NCBI GenBank assembly: GCA_934667465.1
Contig: CAKUMG010000441.1
Coordinates: 1-5,671 of the forward strand
Length of the DNA stretch: 5,671 nucleotides
Direction: 5' to 3'
DNA from: an uncultured Actinoplanes sp.
GTDB taxonomy: Bacteria > Actinomycetota > Actinomycetes > Mycobacteriales > Micromonosporaceae
Position numbers and translations under genes: made by a program. Shown here piece after piece: positions 1-5,671 of this stretch. The first letter of the stretch is position 1; each line of letters begins with the position of its first letter. The notes under the pieces were generated by a model. That model did not search any database and was not told the DNA's origin. It saw only the letters and a program-made list of their open reading frames with translations.

Positions 1-49
1 CGCGCCGCACGAAGAGCAGGACACGACGGCTTCGCCGACTGACCCGAAT
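1..49. other. Left window edge, unassigned
   Basis: These 49 bases lie beyond the stop of the SdpI-like gene. A plus-strand frame ending at TGA 40-42 (…AGHDGFAD) could be the tail of a convergent gene, and CGGC-TTC-GCCG near 26-36 is a minimal hairpin. Neither is strong enough to call. Confidence 0.25.
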
Positions 50-406
50 TCAGGAGTGGCCGGTGGCCCGGCCCGCCACGACGGCCGTACGGATCAGCAG
101 CCCCATGACCAGCGCATACGCGGCCCCGAGGACGGCGAGCGCGACGGCTGCCGGCGCGATGACGGCCACCGGCACGAAGCAGGCGGCTGCGGCACCCGCG
201 GCGATGCCGGCGTGCCACAGGCCGGGCGAGGCGGCGGCGTGTCCCGCGGCCCAGCAGGCGTCGCAGTGCCGGGTGGCCCTGGTGCGGATGCCGACGGCGC
301 CGTTGCGGGGCAGGGAGCCGCCGCGGATGGCGGCGGCCGTGCCGAGCAGGACGAGGGCGAGCGTGACGAGGCCCCACGCGGCGGCGATGGCGGCGGCTAC
401 GGGCAT
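50..406 (-). CDS. Small SdpI-family membrane protein (118 aa)
   Basis: This is an integral membrane protein of 118 residues. Three hydrophobic stretches are visible at about residues 5-27, 65-83 and 84-107. Between the first two lies the motif SLPRNGAVGIRTRATR (residues 31-46) followed by W52 and H56. This resembles the SdpI core, which usually reads like PRNxxxGIRTxxTxxSDExWxxAHR. SdpI in Bacillus is the immunity protein for the SdpC toxin. Most actinobacterial short homologues have no known role, so immunity is only a possibility here. The ATG at 404-406 lies inside the end of the upstream nucleotidyltransferase remnant (10-nt overlap). No clear Shine-Dalgarno precedes it, so it probably depends on translational coupling. 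The same frame stays open far upstream, but that part translates to low-complexity Pro/Arg-rich sequence and is a shadow. Oddity: H47, C48 and C51 form an HCxxC that replaces the usual residues. The stop TGA is at 50-52. Confidence 0.72.
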   Translation of the reverse strand: MPVAAAIAAAWGLVTLALVLLGTAAAIRGGSLPRNGAVGIRTRATRHCDACWAAGHAAASPGLWHAGIAAGAAAACFVPVAVIAPAAVALAVLGAAYALVMGLLIRTAVVAGRATGHS

Positions 407-666
407 GTGGTGAGGCGGGGGGCCCTGACGACGAGGTCGTGGAGGGCGGCTACCGCGGCGGAGTCGGCGTGGCCGGGCAGGGCGGAGGTGTCGCGAGTGT
501 GCAGGCCGAGGACTTCGGTGGCGGGCAGGAGGTGGCTGGCGCGCAGGTCGAGGTCGCTGTCGACGGAGGCGAAGCCGTAGAGGTGGGCGCCGCTGACGGT
601 GACGAAGACGGTGGGGTAGGGGAGCCGGGCGGCGTCGGCGGCCCAGTCCGGGACGGTGGTGGTCAC
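397..666 (-). CDS. Truncated RlaP/YcgL-type nucleotidyltransferase, probable internal-deletion remnant (89 aa)
   Basis: The first 50 or so residues look like the start of a polymerase-beta-type nucleotidyltransferase of the RlaP/YcgL family (PF10127-like). They contain VSGAHLYGF, then SDLDLR, which carries two metal-ligand aspartates, then HLLPATEVLGL. Family members are usually about 220-270 aa, but this one ends after 89. The remainder (residues 57-89) contains AVAALHDLVVRAPRL, which resembles the extreme C-terminus of such proteins. The middle, with the third carboxylate and the helical domain, is absent, and no other frame of the region encodes it. I infer an in-frame internal deletion. 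The GTG start at 664-666 overlaps the stop of the preceding gene as GTGA. An AAAGGA Shine-Dalgarno (674-679, 7-nt spacing) supports this start. The product is probably inactive, although it could still fold or merely serve to couple translation to the gene after it. Confidence 0.7.
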   Translation of the reverse strand: MTTTVPDWAADAARLPYPTVFVTVSGAHLYGFASVDSDLDLRASHLLPATEVLGLHTRDTSALPGHADSAAVAALHDLVVRAPRLTTCP

Positions 667-1334
667 CGGAGGTTCCTTTCCCGTACGGCGGTGAGCAGGG
701 CGTCGATGCGGTCGCGGTCCGGGTCGGCGGGCAGGGTGGTGCGGGCTGCGGCGTCGTCGAGGTCGGCGTGCAGGTCGGTGGCCCAGGAGACCACGTCGGG
801 CCAGGGGGTGTCACCGGATTTGATCGCGAGGAGCCGGTCGCGCAGGTGCCGGACGTCGAGCAGGATGGTGCCGGTGCGCAGGGCGTGTGCGCCGGCGATG
901 AGCAGGCGGATCATGTGCATGGCCTGTTTGTGGTTGGTTTCGCCGGTGCGCTCGCGGCGGTTGGTGACGCGGGTGAGCTGGTCGCGGGCGTGCGCGCCGT
1001 AGGTCGCAGCGATGCGGCGCGAGAGGAAGGCGTCACGCTCGGCTATCAGCGACGAGCCGTCGGTGGTGATCAGCTCGACGATCGGTGACCAGAGGGTTTC
1101 GAGGACTGTGGGGTTGGCCTGCAGGGCGAGGGTGCAGAAGCGTTCGATCTCCCAGGAGAACTGTTCGTCGCGGGGGCCGTCGAGGTGGGTGGGTGGTTTG
1201 TCGAGGCGCCAGAAGTCGCGGGTGGGTGCGGCGTGGACGCCCCGCCGGTCGTGGTCGGACGCCGGGCCGTCGAGGCCGTAGGCGCGGGAGCCGACCACGA
1301 CCGCGAGGATCGTGCCGTCGGGGAAGTCCGTCAC
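663..1334 (-). CDS. RlaP/YcgL-type nucleotidyltransferase (223 aa)
   Basis: This is a cytoplasmic protein of the polymerase-beta nucleotidyltransferase superfamily, RlaP/YcgL-like (PF10127 type). Near the N-terminus is GSRAYG (residues 15-20), then SDHDRRG with D27 and D29 as the metal-binding pair. The family signature [10 protein letters not shown] (41-50), then [11 protein letters not shown] (56-66) and [11 protein letters not shown] (74-84) follow. By alignment from memory, E57 sits where relatives have their third catalytic carboxylate. The rest is helical and matches the family's usual length. Substrates are unknown; some relatives neighbour RNA-repair ligases, but no ligase is present here. 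The GTG start (1332-1334) overlaps the reductase stop as GTGA and there is no obvious Shine-Dalgarno, so coupled translation is likely. The frame runs open upstream into the reductase gene, but that part is Arg/Pro-rich shadow sequence, so I cut it at this GTG. The stop overlaps the next gene by 4 nt. Confidence 0.88.
   Translation of the reverse strand: MTDFPDGTILAVVVGSRAYGLDGPASDHDRRGVHAAPTRDFWRLDKPPTHLDGPRDEQFSWEIERFCTLALQANPTVLETLWSPIVELITTDGSSLIAERDAFLSRRIAATYGAHARDQLTRVTNRRERTGETNHKQAMHMIRLLIAGAHALRTGTILLDVRHLRDRLLAIKSGDTPWPDVVSWATDLHADLDDAAARTTLPADPDRDRIDALLTAVRERNLR
674..679 (-). promoter_or_regulatory. Ribosome binding site of the truncated nucleotidyltransferase
   Basis: AAAGGA on the minus strand lies 7 nt upstream of the GTG at 664-666, inside the end of the preceding gene. 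It is the clearest Shine-Dalgarno in the minus-strand operon. It decides the start of the 89-aa frame and suggests that the frame was, or still is, translated. Confidence 0.5.
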
Positions 1335-2341
1335 AGATCGAGGACGGTGGCGTCGATCTCGTCGAGCTCGGACTTCGTCAGGTCGAGCTTGCCGAGGGCG
1401 GCGACGTTGTTCTCGAGCTGGGCGACGCTGCTGGCGCCGATGATGAGGCTGGTCATGCGGGGGTCGCGCAGCGCCCAGGCGAGAGCCATCTGGGCGAGGC
1501 TCTGGCCGCGGCGGTTGGCGATGCCGTTGAGGGTGTGCAGCCGGTTGAGGGTCTTGGCGTCGAGGGCGTCCTCGTTGAGGAAGCGGCTGGTGCGGATGCG
1601 GGAGTCGTCGGGGATGCCGTCGAGGTAGCGGTCGGTGAGCAGGCCCTGCTGCAGGGGGCTGAAGGCGATGCAGCCGGCGCCGGCCTCTTCGAGGGTGTCG
1701 AGCAGGTTGTCGCGTTCGGTCCAGCGGTTGAGGATCGAGTAGGACGGCTGGTGGATGAGCAGCGGGGTGCCCAGCGACTTGAGCACGGCGGCGGCCTCGG
1801 CGGTCTGCGCGGAGGTGTAGTTGGAGAGGCCGACGTAGAGGGCCTTGCCGCTGCGGACGATGGCGTCGAGGGCGCCCATCGTCTCCTCGATCGGGGTCTC
1901 CGGGTCGGGGCGGTGGTGGTAGAAGACGTCGACGTAGTCCAGGCCGAGGCGGGTGAGGGACTGGTCGAGGCTGCTGATCAGGTATTTGCGGGAGCCGCGG
2001 TCGCCGTAGGGGCCGGGCCACATGTCGTAGCCGGCCTTGCTGCTGACGACGAGTTCGTCGCGGTAGGGGGCGAGGTCGGTGGCGAGCAGCCGGCCGAAGT
2101 TGGTCTCGGCGCTGCCGTAGGGCGGGCCGTAGTTGTTGGCCAGGTCGAAGTGGGTGATGCCGAGGTCGAAGGCGCGGCGCACGATGGCGCGCTGGGTGTC
2201 GAACGGCTTGTTGTCGCCGAAGTTGTGCCAAAGCCCGAGAGACAGGGCGGGCAGGTGCAGACCGCTGCGTCCGGCGCGGCGGTAGGTCATGGTGTCGTAG
2301 CGGGAGGTAGCGGCCTCGTAGTCCGATGCAGAGTGCGTCAC
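1331..2341 (-). CDS. Aldo/keto reductase, L-glyceraldehyde-3-phosphate reductase type (YghZ/AKR14 family, 336 aa)
   Basis: This is a cytoplasmic NADPH-dependent reductase with a (beta/alpha)8 barrel. The E. coli relative YghZ (Gpr) reduces L-glyceraldehyde 3-phosphate and also methylglyoxal, so a detoxifying role is likely. The match is close along the whole length. Key segments are [17 protein letters not shown] (26-42), [13 protein letters not shown] (62-74), [12 protein letters not shown] (102-113), YHHRPD (141-146), [14 protein letters not shown] (194-207), [11 protein letters not shown] (226-236) and [15 protein letters not shown] (298-312). The catalytic tetrad would be D66, Y71, K102 and H143. 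Length is typical. The GTG at 2339-2341 is chosen because residues 1-18 lead into the YRRAGRSGL start seen in relatives, and because a TAGGCT box 6 nt upstream suggests a leaderless transcript. A later in-frame ATG (residue 18) is the alternative start. It is the first gene of the operon, and its TGA overlaps the next GTG. Confidence 0.93.
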   Translation of the reverse strand: MTHSASDYEAATSRYDTMTYRRAGRSGLHLPALSLGLWHNFGDNKPFDTQRAIVRRAFDLGITHFDLANNYGPPYGSAETNFGRLLATDLAPYRDELVVSSKAGYDMWPGPYGDRGSRKYLISSLDQSLTRLGLDYVDVFYHHRPDPETPIEETMGALDAIVRSGKALYVGLSNYTSAQTAEAAAVLKSLGTPLLIHQPSYSILNRWTERDNLLDTLEEAGAGCIAFSPLQQGLLTDRYLDGIPDDSRIRTSRFLNEDALDAKTLNRLHTLNGIANRRGQSLAQMALAWALRDPRMTSLIIGASSVAQLENNVAALGKLDLTKSELDEIDATVLDL

Positions 2342-2343
2342 AC

Positions 2344-2356
2344 CCCTAGCCTAGGG
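2344..2356. promoter_or_regulatory. Perfect 13-bp palindrome, possible operator
   Basis: CCCTAGCCTAGGG is a perfect 6-1-6 inverted repeat. It covers the putative -10 box and lies 3 bp from the GTG of the reductase. Its position suits a repressor-binding site, but no regulator is encoded in the window and the motif is not one I recognise. Confidence 0.35.
2348..2353 (-). promoter_or_regulatory. Putative -10 box of a leaderless promoter for the reductase operon
   Basis: TAGGCT fits the actinobacterial TANNNT -10 consensus. Six bases separate it from the GTG at 2341, so transcription would begin at or beside the start codon. Leaderless mRNAs are common in actinobacteria. An AGGGG lies only 1 nt from the GTG, too close for a normal ribosome binding site, which also favours this reading. 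No convincing -35 hexamer is visible at 17-19 nt. Confidence 0.5.
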
Positions 2357-2379
2357 ACACCTGCCGGAAACTTGATCAC

Positions 2380-2388
2380 TGGTAGGTT
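2380..2388 (+). promoter_or_regulatory. Putative extended -10 promoter for the gcvP leader
   Basis: TGGTAGGTT contains a TGn extension plus TAGGTT (TANNNT). It would start transcription near 2395, just before the 5' strand of the riboswitch P1 helix at 2407. No good -35 is visible at normal spacing; TTGATC at 2372-2377 is too close to serve. Confidence 0.4.
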
Positions 2389-2404
2389 TGCCGCAGCCGA
2401 ACAC

Positions 2405-2490
2405 CCGCGCGGGAGAGACCACCAGGACTCGATGGTGGCGCCGAAGGGGCAAATCCTCCCCGGAACCTCTCAGGCAAAAGGACCGCGCAG
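2405..2490 (+). ncRNA. Glycine riboswitch aptamer
   Basis: This is a cis-acting RNA that binds glycine and controls gcvP. The conserved blocks are present in order: GGGAGAGACC (2411-2420), GCGCCGAAGGGGCAAA (2438-2453) and CTCTCAGGCAAAAGGAC (2467-2483). Helices can be drawn. P1 is GCGCGG (2407-2412) with CCGCGC (2483-2488). P2 is GAGAG (2413-2417) with CTCTC (2467-2471). P3 is CCACC (2419-2423) with GGTGG (2434-2438). The CCTCCCCGGAA spacer (2455-2465) is also typical of actinobacterial versions. Location directly before gcvP is the classic context for this riboswitch. Confidence 0.93.
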
Positions 2491-2496
2491 GGAGGC

Positions 2497-2530
2497 GACT
2501 CTGAAGTGCCCCGCGGGGTATGACAGAGGG
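2497..2530 (+). ncRNA. Ghost-aptamer stem downstream of the glycine aptamer
   Basis: A full second aptamer is absent. Instead CTCTG (2499-2503) pairs with CAGAG (2524-2528), enclosing a hairpin of TGCCC (2507-2511) with GGGTA (2516-2520) and a CGCG loop. The outer helix and the following GGGGGAGG keep the look of a second aptamer's P1, but the conserved glycine-binding core is missing. Singlet glycine riboswitches are known to keep such a stub for tertiary docking, and I infer that role here. Confidence 0.65.
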
Positions 2531-2561
2531 GGAGGCCGCCAGCCGACCTTCCTGCCGGGAG
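2530..2561 (+). promoter_or_regulatory. Possible translational expression platform of the riboswitch
   Basis: CTTCC (2548-2552) can pair with GGGAG of the ribosome binding site (2557-2561) through a 4-nt loop, hiding it. The same segment, extended to CCTTCC (2547-2552), can instead pair with GGGAGG (2530-2535) directly after the ghost stem. The two structures exclude each other. I infer that glycine binding favours the second and exposes the ribosome binding site. No intrinsic terminator with a U-run is visible in the leader, which favours translational control. Confidence 0.45.
2557..2561 (+). promoter_or_regulatory. gcvP ribosome binding site
   Basis: GGGAG lies 6 nt upstream of the ATG at 2568. 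It fixes the gcvP start at [11 protein letters not shown], which matches the conserved RHIGPD opening of P-proteins. Confidence 0.75.
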
Positions 2562-2567
2562 TAAGAC

Positions 2568-2825
2568 ATGACGTTCGCCCACCGCCACATCGGCCCGGAT
2601 GCCGATGCGCAGACCCAGATGCTCAAGGCCATCGGCTATGCGTCCCTGGATGCGCTGATGGATGCCGCGATTCCCGAGGTGATCCGCTGGCACGGGACCC
2701 TCGAGCTGCCGGCGGCTGCCTCGGAGGCCGAGGCGATCGCCGAGTTGCGCGAGATCGCCGGCCGCAACACGGTCGCCACGTCGATGATCGGGCTGGGGTA
2801 TTACGGGACGGTGACGCCGGCGTGA
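2568..2825 (+). CDS. gcvP 5' fragment (85 aa, ends at frameshift stop)
   Basis: This is the first open part of gcvP, from the riboswitch-controlled ATG to the premature TGA. It carries the RHIGPD motif and the first helical segment, ending GYYGTVTPA. It lacks the PLP site and could not be active alone. It is listed separately because it is what would be translated if the frameshift is real. Confidence 0.55.
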   Translation: MTFAHRHIGPDADAQTQMLKAIGYASLDALMDAAIPEVIRWHGTLELPAAASEAEAIAELREIAGRNTVATSMIGLGYYGTVTPA

Positions 2826-5377
2826 TCCTGCGCAACGTGCTGGAGAACCCGGCCTGGTACACGGCCTACACGCCGTACCAGCCGGAGATCTCCCAGGGCC
2901 GCCTCGAGGCGCTGCTGAACTTCCAGACGATGGTCACCGACCTGACCGGGCTGACCACGGCGAACGCGTCGATGCTGGACGAGGGCACCGCGGTCGCGGA
3001 GGCGATGACTCTGGCGCGGCGGGCGTCGAAGAGCAAGAGCAATGTGTACGCGGTGGACGCCGACACGCTGCCGCAGACGCTGTCGGTGCTGCGGACCCGG
3101 GCGGAGCCGCTGGGTATCGAGCTGCGGCTGCTGGACCTCGACGCCGGTGACGCGCTGCCGGAGGAGTTCTTCGGGCTGCACCTGCAGTACCCGGGCGCCT
3201 CCGGTGCGTTGCGGGACCACAAGGACCTGGTGGAGGCCGCGCACGGCAAGGGTGCCCTGGTCACGGTCGCGGCGGATCTGCTGGCGCTGACGCTGCTGCG
3301 CTCGCCGGGGGAGATCGGTGCGGACATCGCGGCCGGGACGACGCAGCGGTTCGGTGTGCCGCTCGGGTTCGGCGGGCCGCATGCGGGCTACCTGGCGGTG
3401 CGGGCCGGTCTGGAGCGGTCCTTGCCGGGCCGTCTCGTCGGGGTGTCGAAGGACGCGGACGGCGCTCCGGCGTACCGGCTGGCCTTGCAGACCCGCGAGC
3501 AGCACATCCGCCGGGAGAAGGCGACGAGCAACATCTGCACCGCGCAGGTGCTCCTGGCGGTGATGGCGAGCATGTACGCGGTGTACCACGGCCCGTCGGG
3601 GCTGCGGGCAATCGCGACGCGCACCCATGAGATGGCGGCGGCGATCGGGGCCGGGCTGACCGGTGCGGGCATCGAGCTGCAGCACGAGGTGTACTTCGAC
3701 ACGGTGACGGCGCTGGTGCCGGGCCGGGCGGAGCAGGTCGTCGCGGCGGCCGCGGAGGCCGGCATCAACCTGCGGCTGGTCGACGCGGACCGGGTGTCGA
3801 TCGCGGCCGACGAGACGACGACGGTGGCGCACGTGTCGGCGGTGCTGGACGCGTTCGGGGCGATGGACGCGCCGGAGTTCCACGACGGGGTGTTCACCGG
3901 GCTGGCGCGCACCACGGACTACCTGACGCACCCGGTGTTCCACAGCCACCACTCGGAGACGGCGATGCTGCGCTACCTGCGCAAGTTGTCGGACCGTGAC
4001 TACGCCCTGGACCGGGGCATGATCCCGCTGGGGTCGTGCACGATGAAGCTGAACGCGACCACGGAGATGGAACCGGTCACGTGGGCCGAGTTCGCGAACA
4101 TCCACCCGTACGCGCCGGCGTCGCAGACCGCGGGCTACGAGGCCCTGGTCAGCCAGCTGGAGGGCTGGCTGGCGGAGGTGACCGGCTACGACGCGGTCAG
4201 CGTACAGCCGAACGCCGGGTCGCAGGGTGAGCTGGCGGGGCTCCTGGCGATCCGTGGCTACCACCGTTCGCGTGGTGAGGCGCACCGTGACGTGTGCCTG
4301 ATCCCGTCGAGCGCGCACGGCACCAACGCGGCCAGCGCCGTCATGGCGGGCATGCGCGTGGTCGTGGTGGCGTGCGACGACATGGGCAACGTGGACCTGG
4401 CCGACCTGGACGCGAAGATCGCCAAGCACGCGGAGAACCTGTCGGCGATCATGGTGACGTACCCGTCGACGCACGGGGTGTACGAGACCGGGATCGCGGA
4501 CCTGTGCGCCAAGGTGCACGAGGCCGGCGGTCAGGTGTACGTCGACGGGGCGAACCTCAACGCGCTCGTCGGGTTCGCGCGGCCGGGCAAGTTCGGGGCG
4601 GACGTGTCGCACCTGAACCTGCACAAGACGTTCTGCATCCCGCACGGCGGCGGCGGTCCCGGTGTGGGGCCGGTCGCGGTCCGGGAGCACCTCAGCGCGT
4701 ACCTGCCGGGTGACCCGCTGTCGCAGGCGCCGGACACGCACGCGGTGTCGGCGGCGGCGCACGGCTCGGCGGGGATCCTGCCGATCTCGTGGGCGTACCT
4801 GCGGATGATGGGCCCGGACGGGCTCAAGCAGGCCACGGCGACGGCGGTCCTCAACGCGAACTATGTGGCGGCGCGGCTGCGGGAGCACTACCCGGTGCTG
4901 TACGCGGGCAACGAGGGCACGGTCGCGCACGAGTGCATCCTGGACCTGCGGCCGATCACGAAGGCGACCGGTGTGACCGTCGACGACGTGGCGAAGCGGC
5001 TGATCGATTACGGCTTCCACGCGCCGACGATGTCGTTCCCGGTGGCCGGCACGCTGATGGTCGAGCCGACCGAGAGCGAGGACCTGGCCGAGCTCGACCG
5101 GTTCTGCGCGGCGATGATCGCGATCAAGGCGGAGATCGACAAGGTCGGTGCGGGGGAGTGGCCGGCGGACGACAACCCGCTGCACAACGCGCCGCACACG
5201 GCGTACGCGGTCACGGCCGACGAGTGGGAGCACGCCTACCCGCGGTCGCTTGCCGGCTTCCCGCAGGGTGTGGACCGGACGGCGAAGTACTGGCCGCCGG
5301 TGCGCCGCATCGACGGTGCCTATGGTGACCGGAACCTGATCTGTTCCTGCCCGTCGCCCGAGGCGTTCGAGGATTAG
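2822..5377 (+). CDS. gcvP 3' fragment (851 aa, possible GTG start overlapping the premature stop)
   Basis: This is the second open part, beginning [16 protein letters not shown] and running uninterrupted to the normal C-terminus. It holds the PLP lysine (residue 602 of this fragment) and all later motifs. Its GTG (2822-2824) overlaps the TGA of the first part by 4 nt, so re-initiation is conceivable. The Shine-Dalgarno is weak (GGGACGG at 2804-2810 is far from the GTG). The split is unlike the natural two-subunit P-protein, which divides near residue 450, so I regard this as damage and not as a designed split. Confidence 0.5.
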   Translation: MILRNVLENPAWYTAYTPYQPEISQGRLEALLNFQTMVTDLTGLTTANASMLDEGTAVAEAMTLARRASKSKSNVYAVDADTLPQTLSVLRTRAEPLGIELRLLDLDAGDALPEEFFGLHLQYPGASGALRDHKDLVEAAHGKGALVTVAADLLALTLLRSPGEIGADIAAGTTQRFGVPLGFGGPHAGYLAVRAGLERSLPGRLVGVSKDADGAPAYRLALQTREQHIRREKATSNICTAQVLLAVMASMYAVYHGPSGLRAIATRTHEMAAAIGAGLTGAGIELQHEVYFDTVTALVPGRAEQVVAAAAEAGINLRLVDADRVSIAADETTTVAHVSAVLDAFGAMDAPEFHDGVFTGLARTTDYLTHPVFHSHHSETAMLRYLRKLSDRDYALDRGMIPLGSCTMKLNATTEMEPVTWAEFANIHPYAPASQTAGYEALVSQLEGWLAEVTGYDAVSVQPNAGSQGELAGLLAIRGYHRSRGEAHRDVCLIPSSAHGTNAASAVMAGMRVVVVACDDMGNVDLADLDAKIAKHAENLSAIMVTYPSTHGVYETGIADLCAKVHEAGGQVYVDGANLNALVGFARPGKFGADVSHLNLHKTFCIPHGGGGPGVGPVAVREHLSAYLPGDPLSQAPDTHAVSAAAHGSAGILPISWAYLRMMGPDGLKQATATAVLNANYVAARLREHYPVLYAGNEGTVAHECILDLRPITKATGVTVDDVAKRLIDYGFHAPTMSFPVAGTLMVEPTESEDLAELDRFCAAMIAIKAEIDKVGAGEWPADDNPLHNAPHTAYAVTADEWEHAYPRSLAGFPQGVDRTAKYWPPVRRIDGAYGDRNLICSCPSPEAFED

Positions 5378-5426
5378 AAGCCTGTCGTAGCGGGGTGGGC
5401 GGTGCGGATCGCTGCTCCCGCCGAGG

Positions 5427-5482
5427 GCCCGGTGGGGCAGCGCTGGCCGCTGACGCGTCCAGGGCGCGCTGCCCCACCGGGC
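5427..5482. repeat. 17-bp perfect inverted repeat downstream of gcvP
   Basis: GCCCGGTGGGGCAGCGC (5427-5443) is the exact reverse complement of GCGCTGCCCCACCGGGC (5466-5482), with a 22-nt loop. It starts 49 nt after the gcvP stop. It could form a very stable RNA hairpin that stops transcription or protects the 3' end, but there is no U-run. No coding sequence overlaps it. Confidence 0.75.
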
Positions 5483-5510
5483 GGCGTGCGTGATCCAAGA
5501 CCTCGGAACA

Positions 5511-5551
5511 GCAACACCCCCCGGCGCGCGCGTGGCGCCGGGGGGTGTTGT
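5511..5551. terminator. Strong hairpin, probable gcvP (or bidirectional) terminator
   Basis: CAACACCCCCCGGCGC (5512-5527) pairs perfectly with GCGCCGGGGGGTGTTG (5535-5550) over 16 bp, and a G-T pair at 5511/5551 extends it. The loop is 7 nt. The short A/T-containing base gives only TTGTG after the stem in place of a long U-run, as is usual for intrinsic terminators in GC-rich actinobacteria. Its near-symmetry means it could also terminate a gene arriving on the minus strand from the right. Confidence 0.75.
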
Positions 5552-5671
5552 GCGCGTGGGGACGATGGTGAAGCTCGGCTGCTCCGATGGAGCCGGGCGC
5601 GGGGTCGCCGGGCTCGGGTGGTGGCGGGCCGCGGCGGCGATGCCGGGCGTGCCGGGGTGCTGGTCCCCTTC
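5552..5671. other. No gene supported; right window edge
   Basis: About 120 bases follow the terminator hairpin. An ATG at 5565 opens a plus-strand frame running off the window (MVKLGCSDGAGRG...). It has only a poorly spaced GGGGA before it and no recognisable similarity. Minus-strand frames are also open, with Pro-rich translations and no stop before the hairpin. I cannot assign this stretch. Confidence 0.4.

Larger units (their letters stand above)
2568..5377 (+). pseudogene. gcvP: gcvP, glycine dehydrogenase (decarboxylating) P-protein, with a one-base frameshift after codon 85
   Basis: P-protein of the glycine cleavage system is a PLP enzyme. It decarboxylates glycine and passes the aminomethyl group to the lipoyl arm of H-protein, releasing CO2. 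Read through the break, the product is 936 aa, close to the usual 950-960 for the one-chain form. It opens with HRHIGPD and [12 protein letters not shown]. After the break come [42 protein letters not shown] and [18 protein letters not shown] in the N-terminal half. [12 protein letters not shown] (about 485-496), [10 protein letters not shown] and [18 protein letters not shown] lie in the C-terminal half, with K687 (codon 4625-4627) as the PLP lysine. It ends [17 protein letters not shown]. In frame 0, GCG (2820-2822) is followed by TGA (2823-2825); the homologous protein continues in the frame that begins GTG at 2822. One missing G in GGCGGTG explains this. Everything else is intact, so a sequencing error or a very recent mutation are both possible. 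gcvT and gcvH are not in the window. Confidence 0.93.

Noticed and set aside
407..814. N-terminal extension of the SdpI-like frame to 814
   Set aside because: It is Pro/Arg-rich low-complexity sequence overlying the nucleotidyltransferase genes. Membrane-protein character begins only at the ATG at 406.
439..1002. Plus-strand frame of 187 codons opposite the nucleotidyltransferases
   Set aside because: It is antisense to conserved coding sequence, Gly/Val/Arg-rich, with no motif or ribosome binding site.
1335..2231. N-terminal extension of the nucleotidyltransferase frame to 2231
   Set aside because: It overlaps the well-matched reductase in another frame and is Arg/Pro-rich. Family homology begins right at the GTG at 1334.
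1085..2821. A long plus-strand frame running open from 1085 into gcvP, which would give a 1430-aa fusion protein
   Set aside because: The part before 2822 is antisense to the reductase and nucleotidyltransferase genes, passes through the riboswitch, and translates to low-complexity sequence. It is open only because of high GC. The true gcvP start is the ATG at 2568 in another frame.
2810..2826. Programmed -1 ribosomal frameshift in gcvP
   Set aside because: There is no X-XXY-YYZ slippery heptamer before the TGA, no reason known for P-protein to use one, and a one-base loss is simpler.
2801..5233. 810-aa minus-strand open frame opposite gcvP
   Set aside because: It is Arg/Val/His-rich shadow sequence with no recognisable domain, fully antisense to strongly conserved gcvP.
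2568..5377. Natural two-subunit (GcvPA/GcvPB) P-protein
   Set aside because: The two-subunit form splits between the two PLP-fold halves near residue 450, whereas here the break is at residue 85 inside a conserved segment.
1..5671. CRISPR array, insertion sequence, tRNA or prophage attachment site
   Set aside because: No regularly spaced repeats, transposase motifs, cloverleaf sequence or direct-repeat pair were seen. The inverted repeats near 5427 and 5511 have no associated mobility gene.

Overview
This is a 5.67 kb stretch of very GC-rich chromosome with strong G/C preference at third codon positions and several GTG starts. The glycine-cleavage P-protein, the YghZ-type reductase and the riboswitch sequence all look actinobacterial. 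A Micromonosporaceae or Streptomyces-like host is my inference. No mobile element, CRISPR array, tRNA or rRNA was seen.

Left half (50-2341, minus strand): four tightly packed genes read leftwards. They are an aldo/keto reductase of the L-glyceraldehyde-3-phosphate reductase (YghZ/AKR14) type, a complete RlaP/YcgL-type nucleotidyltransferase, a very short second nucleotidyltransferase that appears to have lost its middle, and a small three-helix membrane protein with an SdpI-type core. The junctions overlap by 4, 4 and 10 nt (the first two are GTGA), so this is very probably one translationally coupled operon. The reductase has a TAGGCT -10 box placed so that the transcript would start at or next to its GTG, which suggests a leaderless mRNA. 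A perfect 13-bp palindrome covers that box.

Centre (2342-2567): a divergent regulatory region. On the plus strand an extended -10 (TGGTAGGTT) is followed by a well-conserved glycine riboswitch aptamer. A short second stem follows it, resembling the 'ghost' aptamer of singlet glycine riboswitches. Next come two copies of GGGAG, the second being the gcvP ribosome binding site, that can compete for one CTTCC segment. This is a plausible glycine-ON translational switch.

Right half (2568-5377, plus strand): gcvP, the PLP-dependent decarboxylating subunit of the glycine cleavage system. It is conserved end to end, but the reading frame is broken after codon 85. The break looks like the loss of one G and creates GTGA, where TGA ends the first part and GTG could start the remaining 851 codons. 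Either this is a real recent mutation or a sequencing or assembly error.

Downstream (5378-5671): two strong perfect inverted repeats (17 bp, and 16 bp plus a G-T pair), the second a good terminator candidate. The last roughly 120 bases have no gene I can support.

Functionally, gcvP would be switched on by excess glycine to feed one-carbon metabolism. The divergent operon looks unrelated: carbonyl detoxification plus poorly characterised nucleotidyltransferases.
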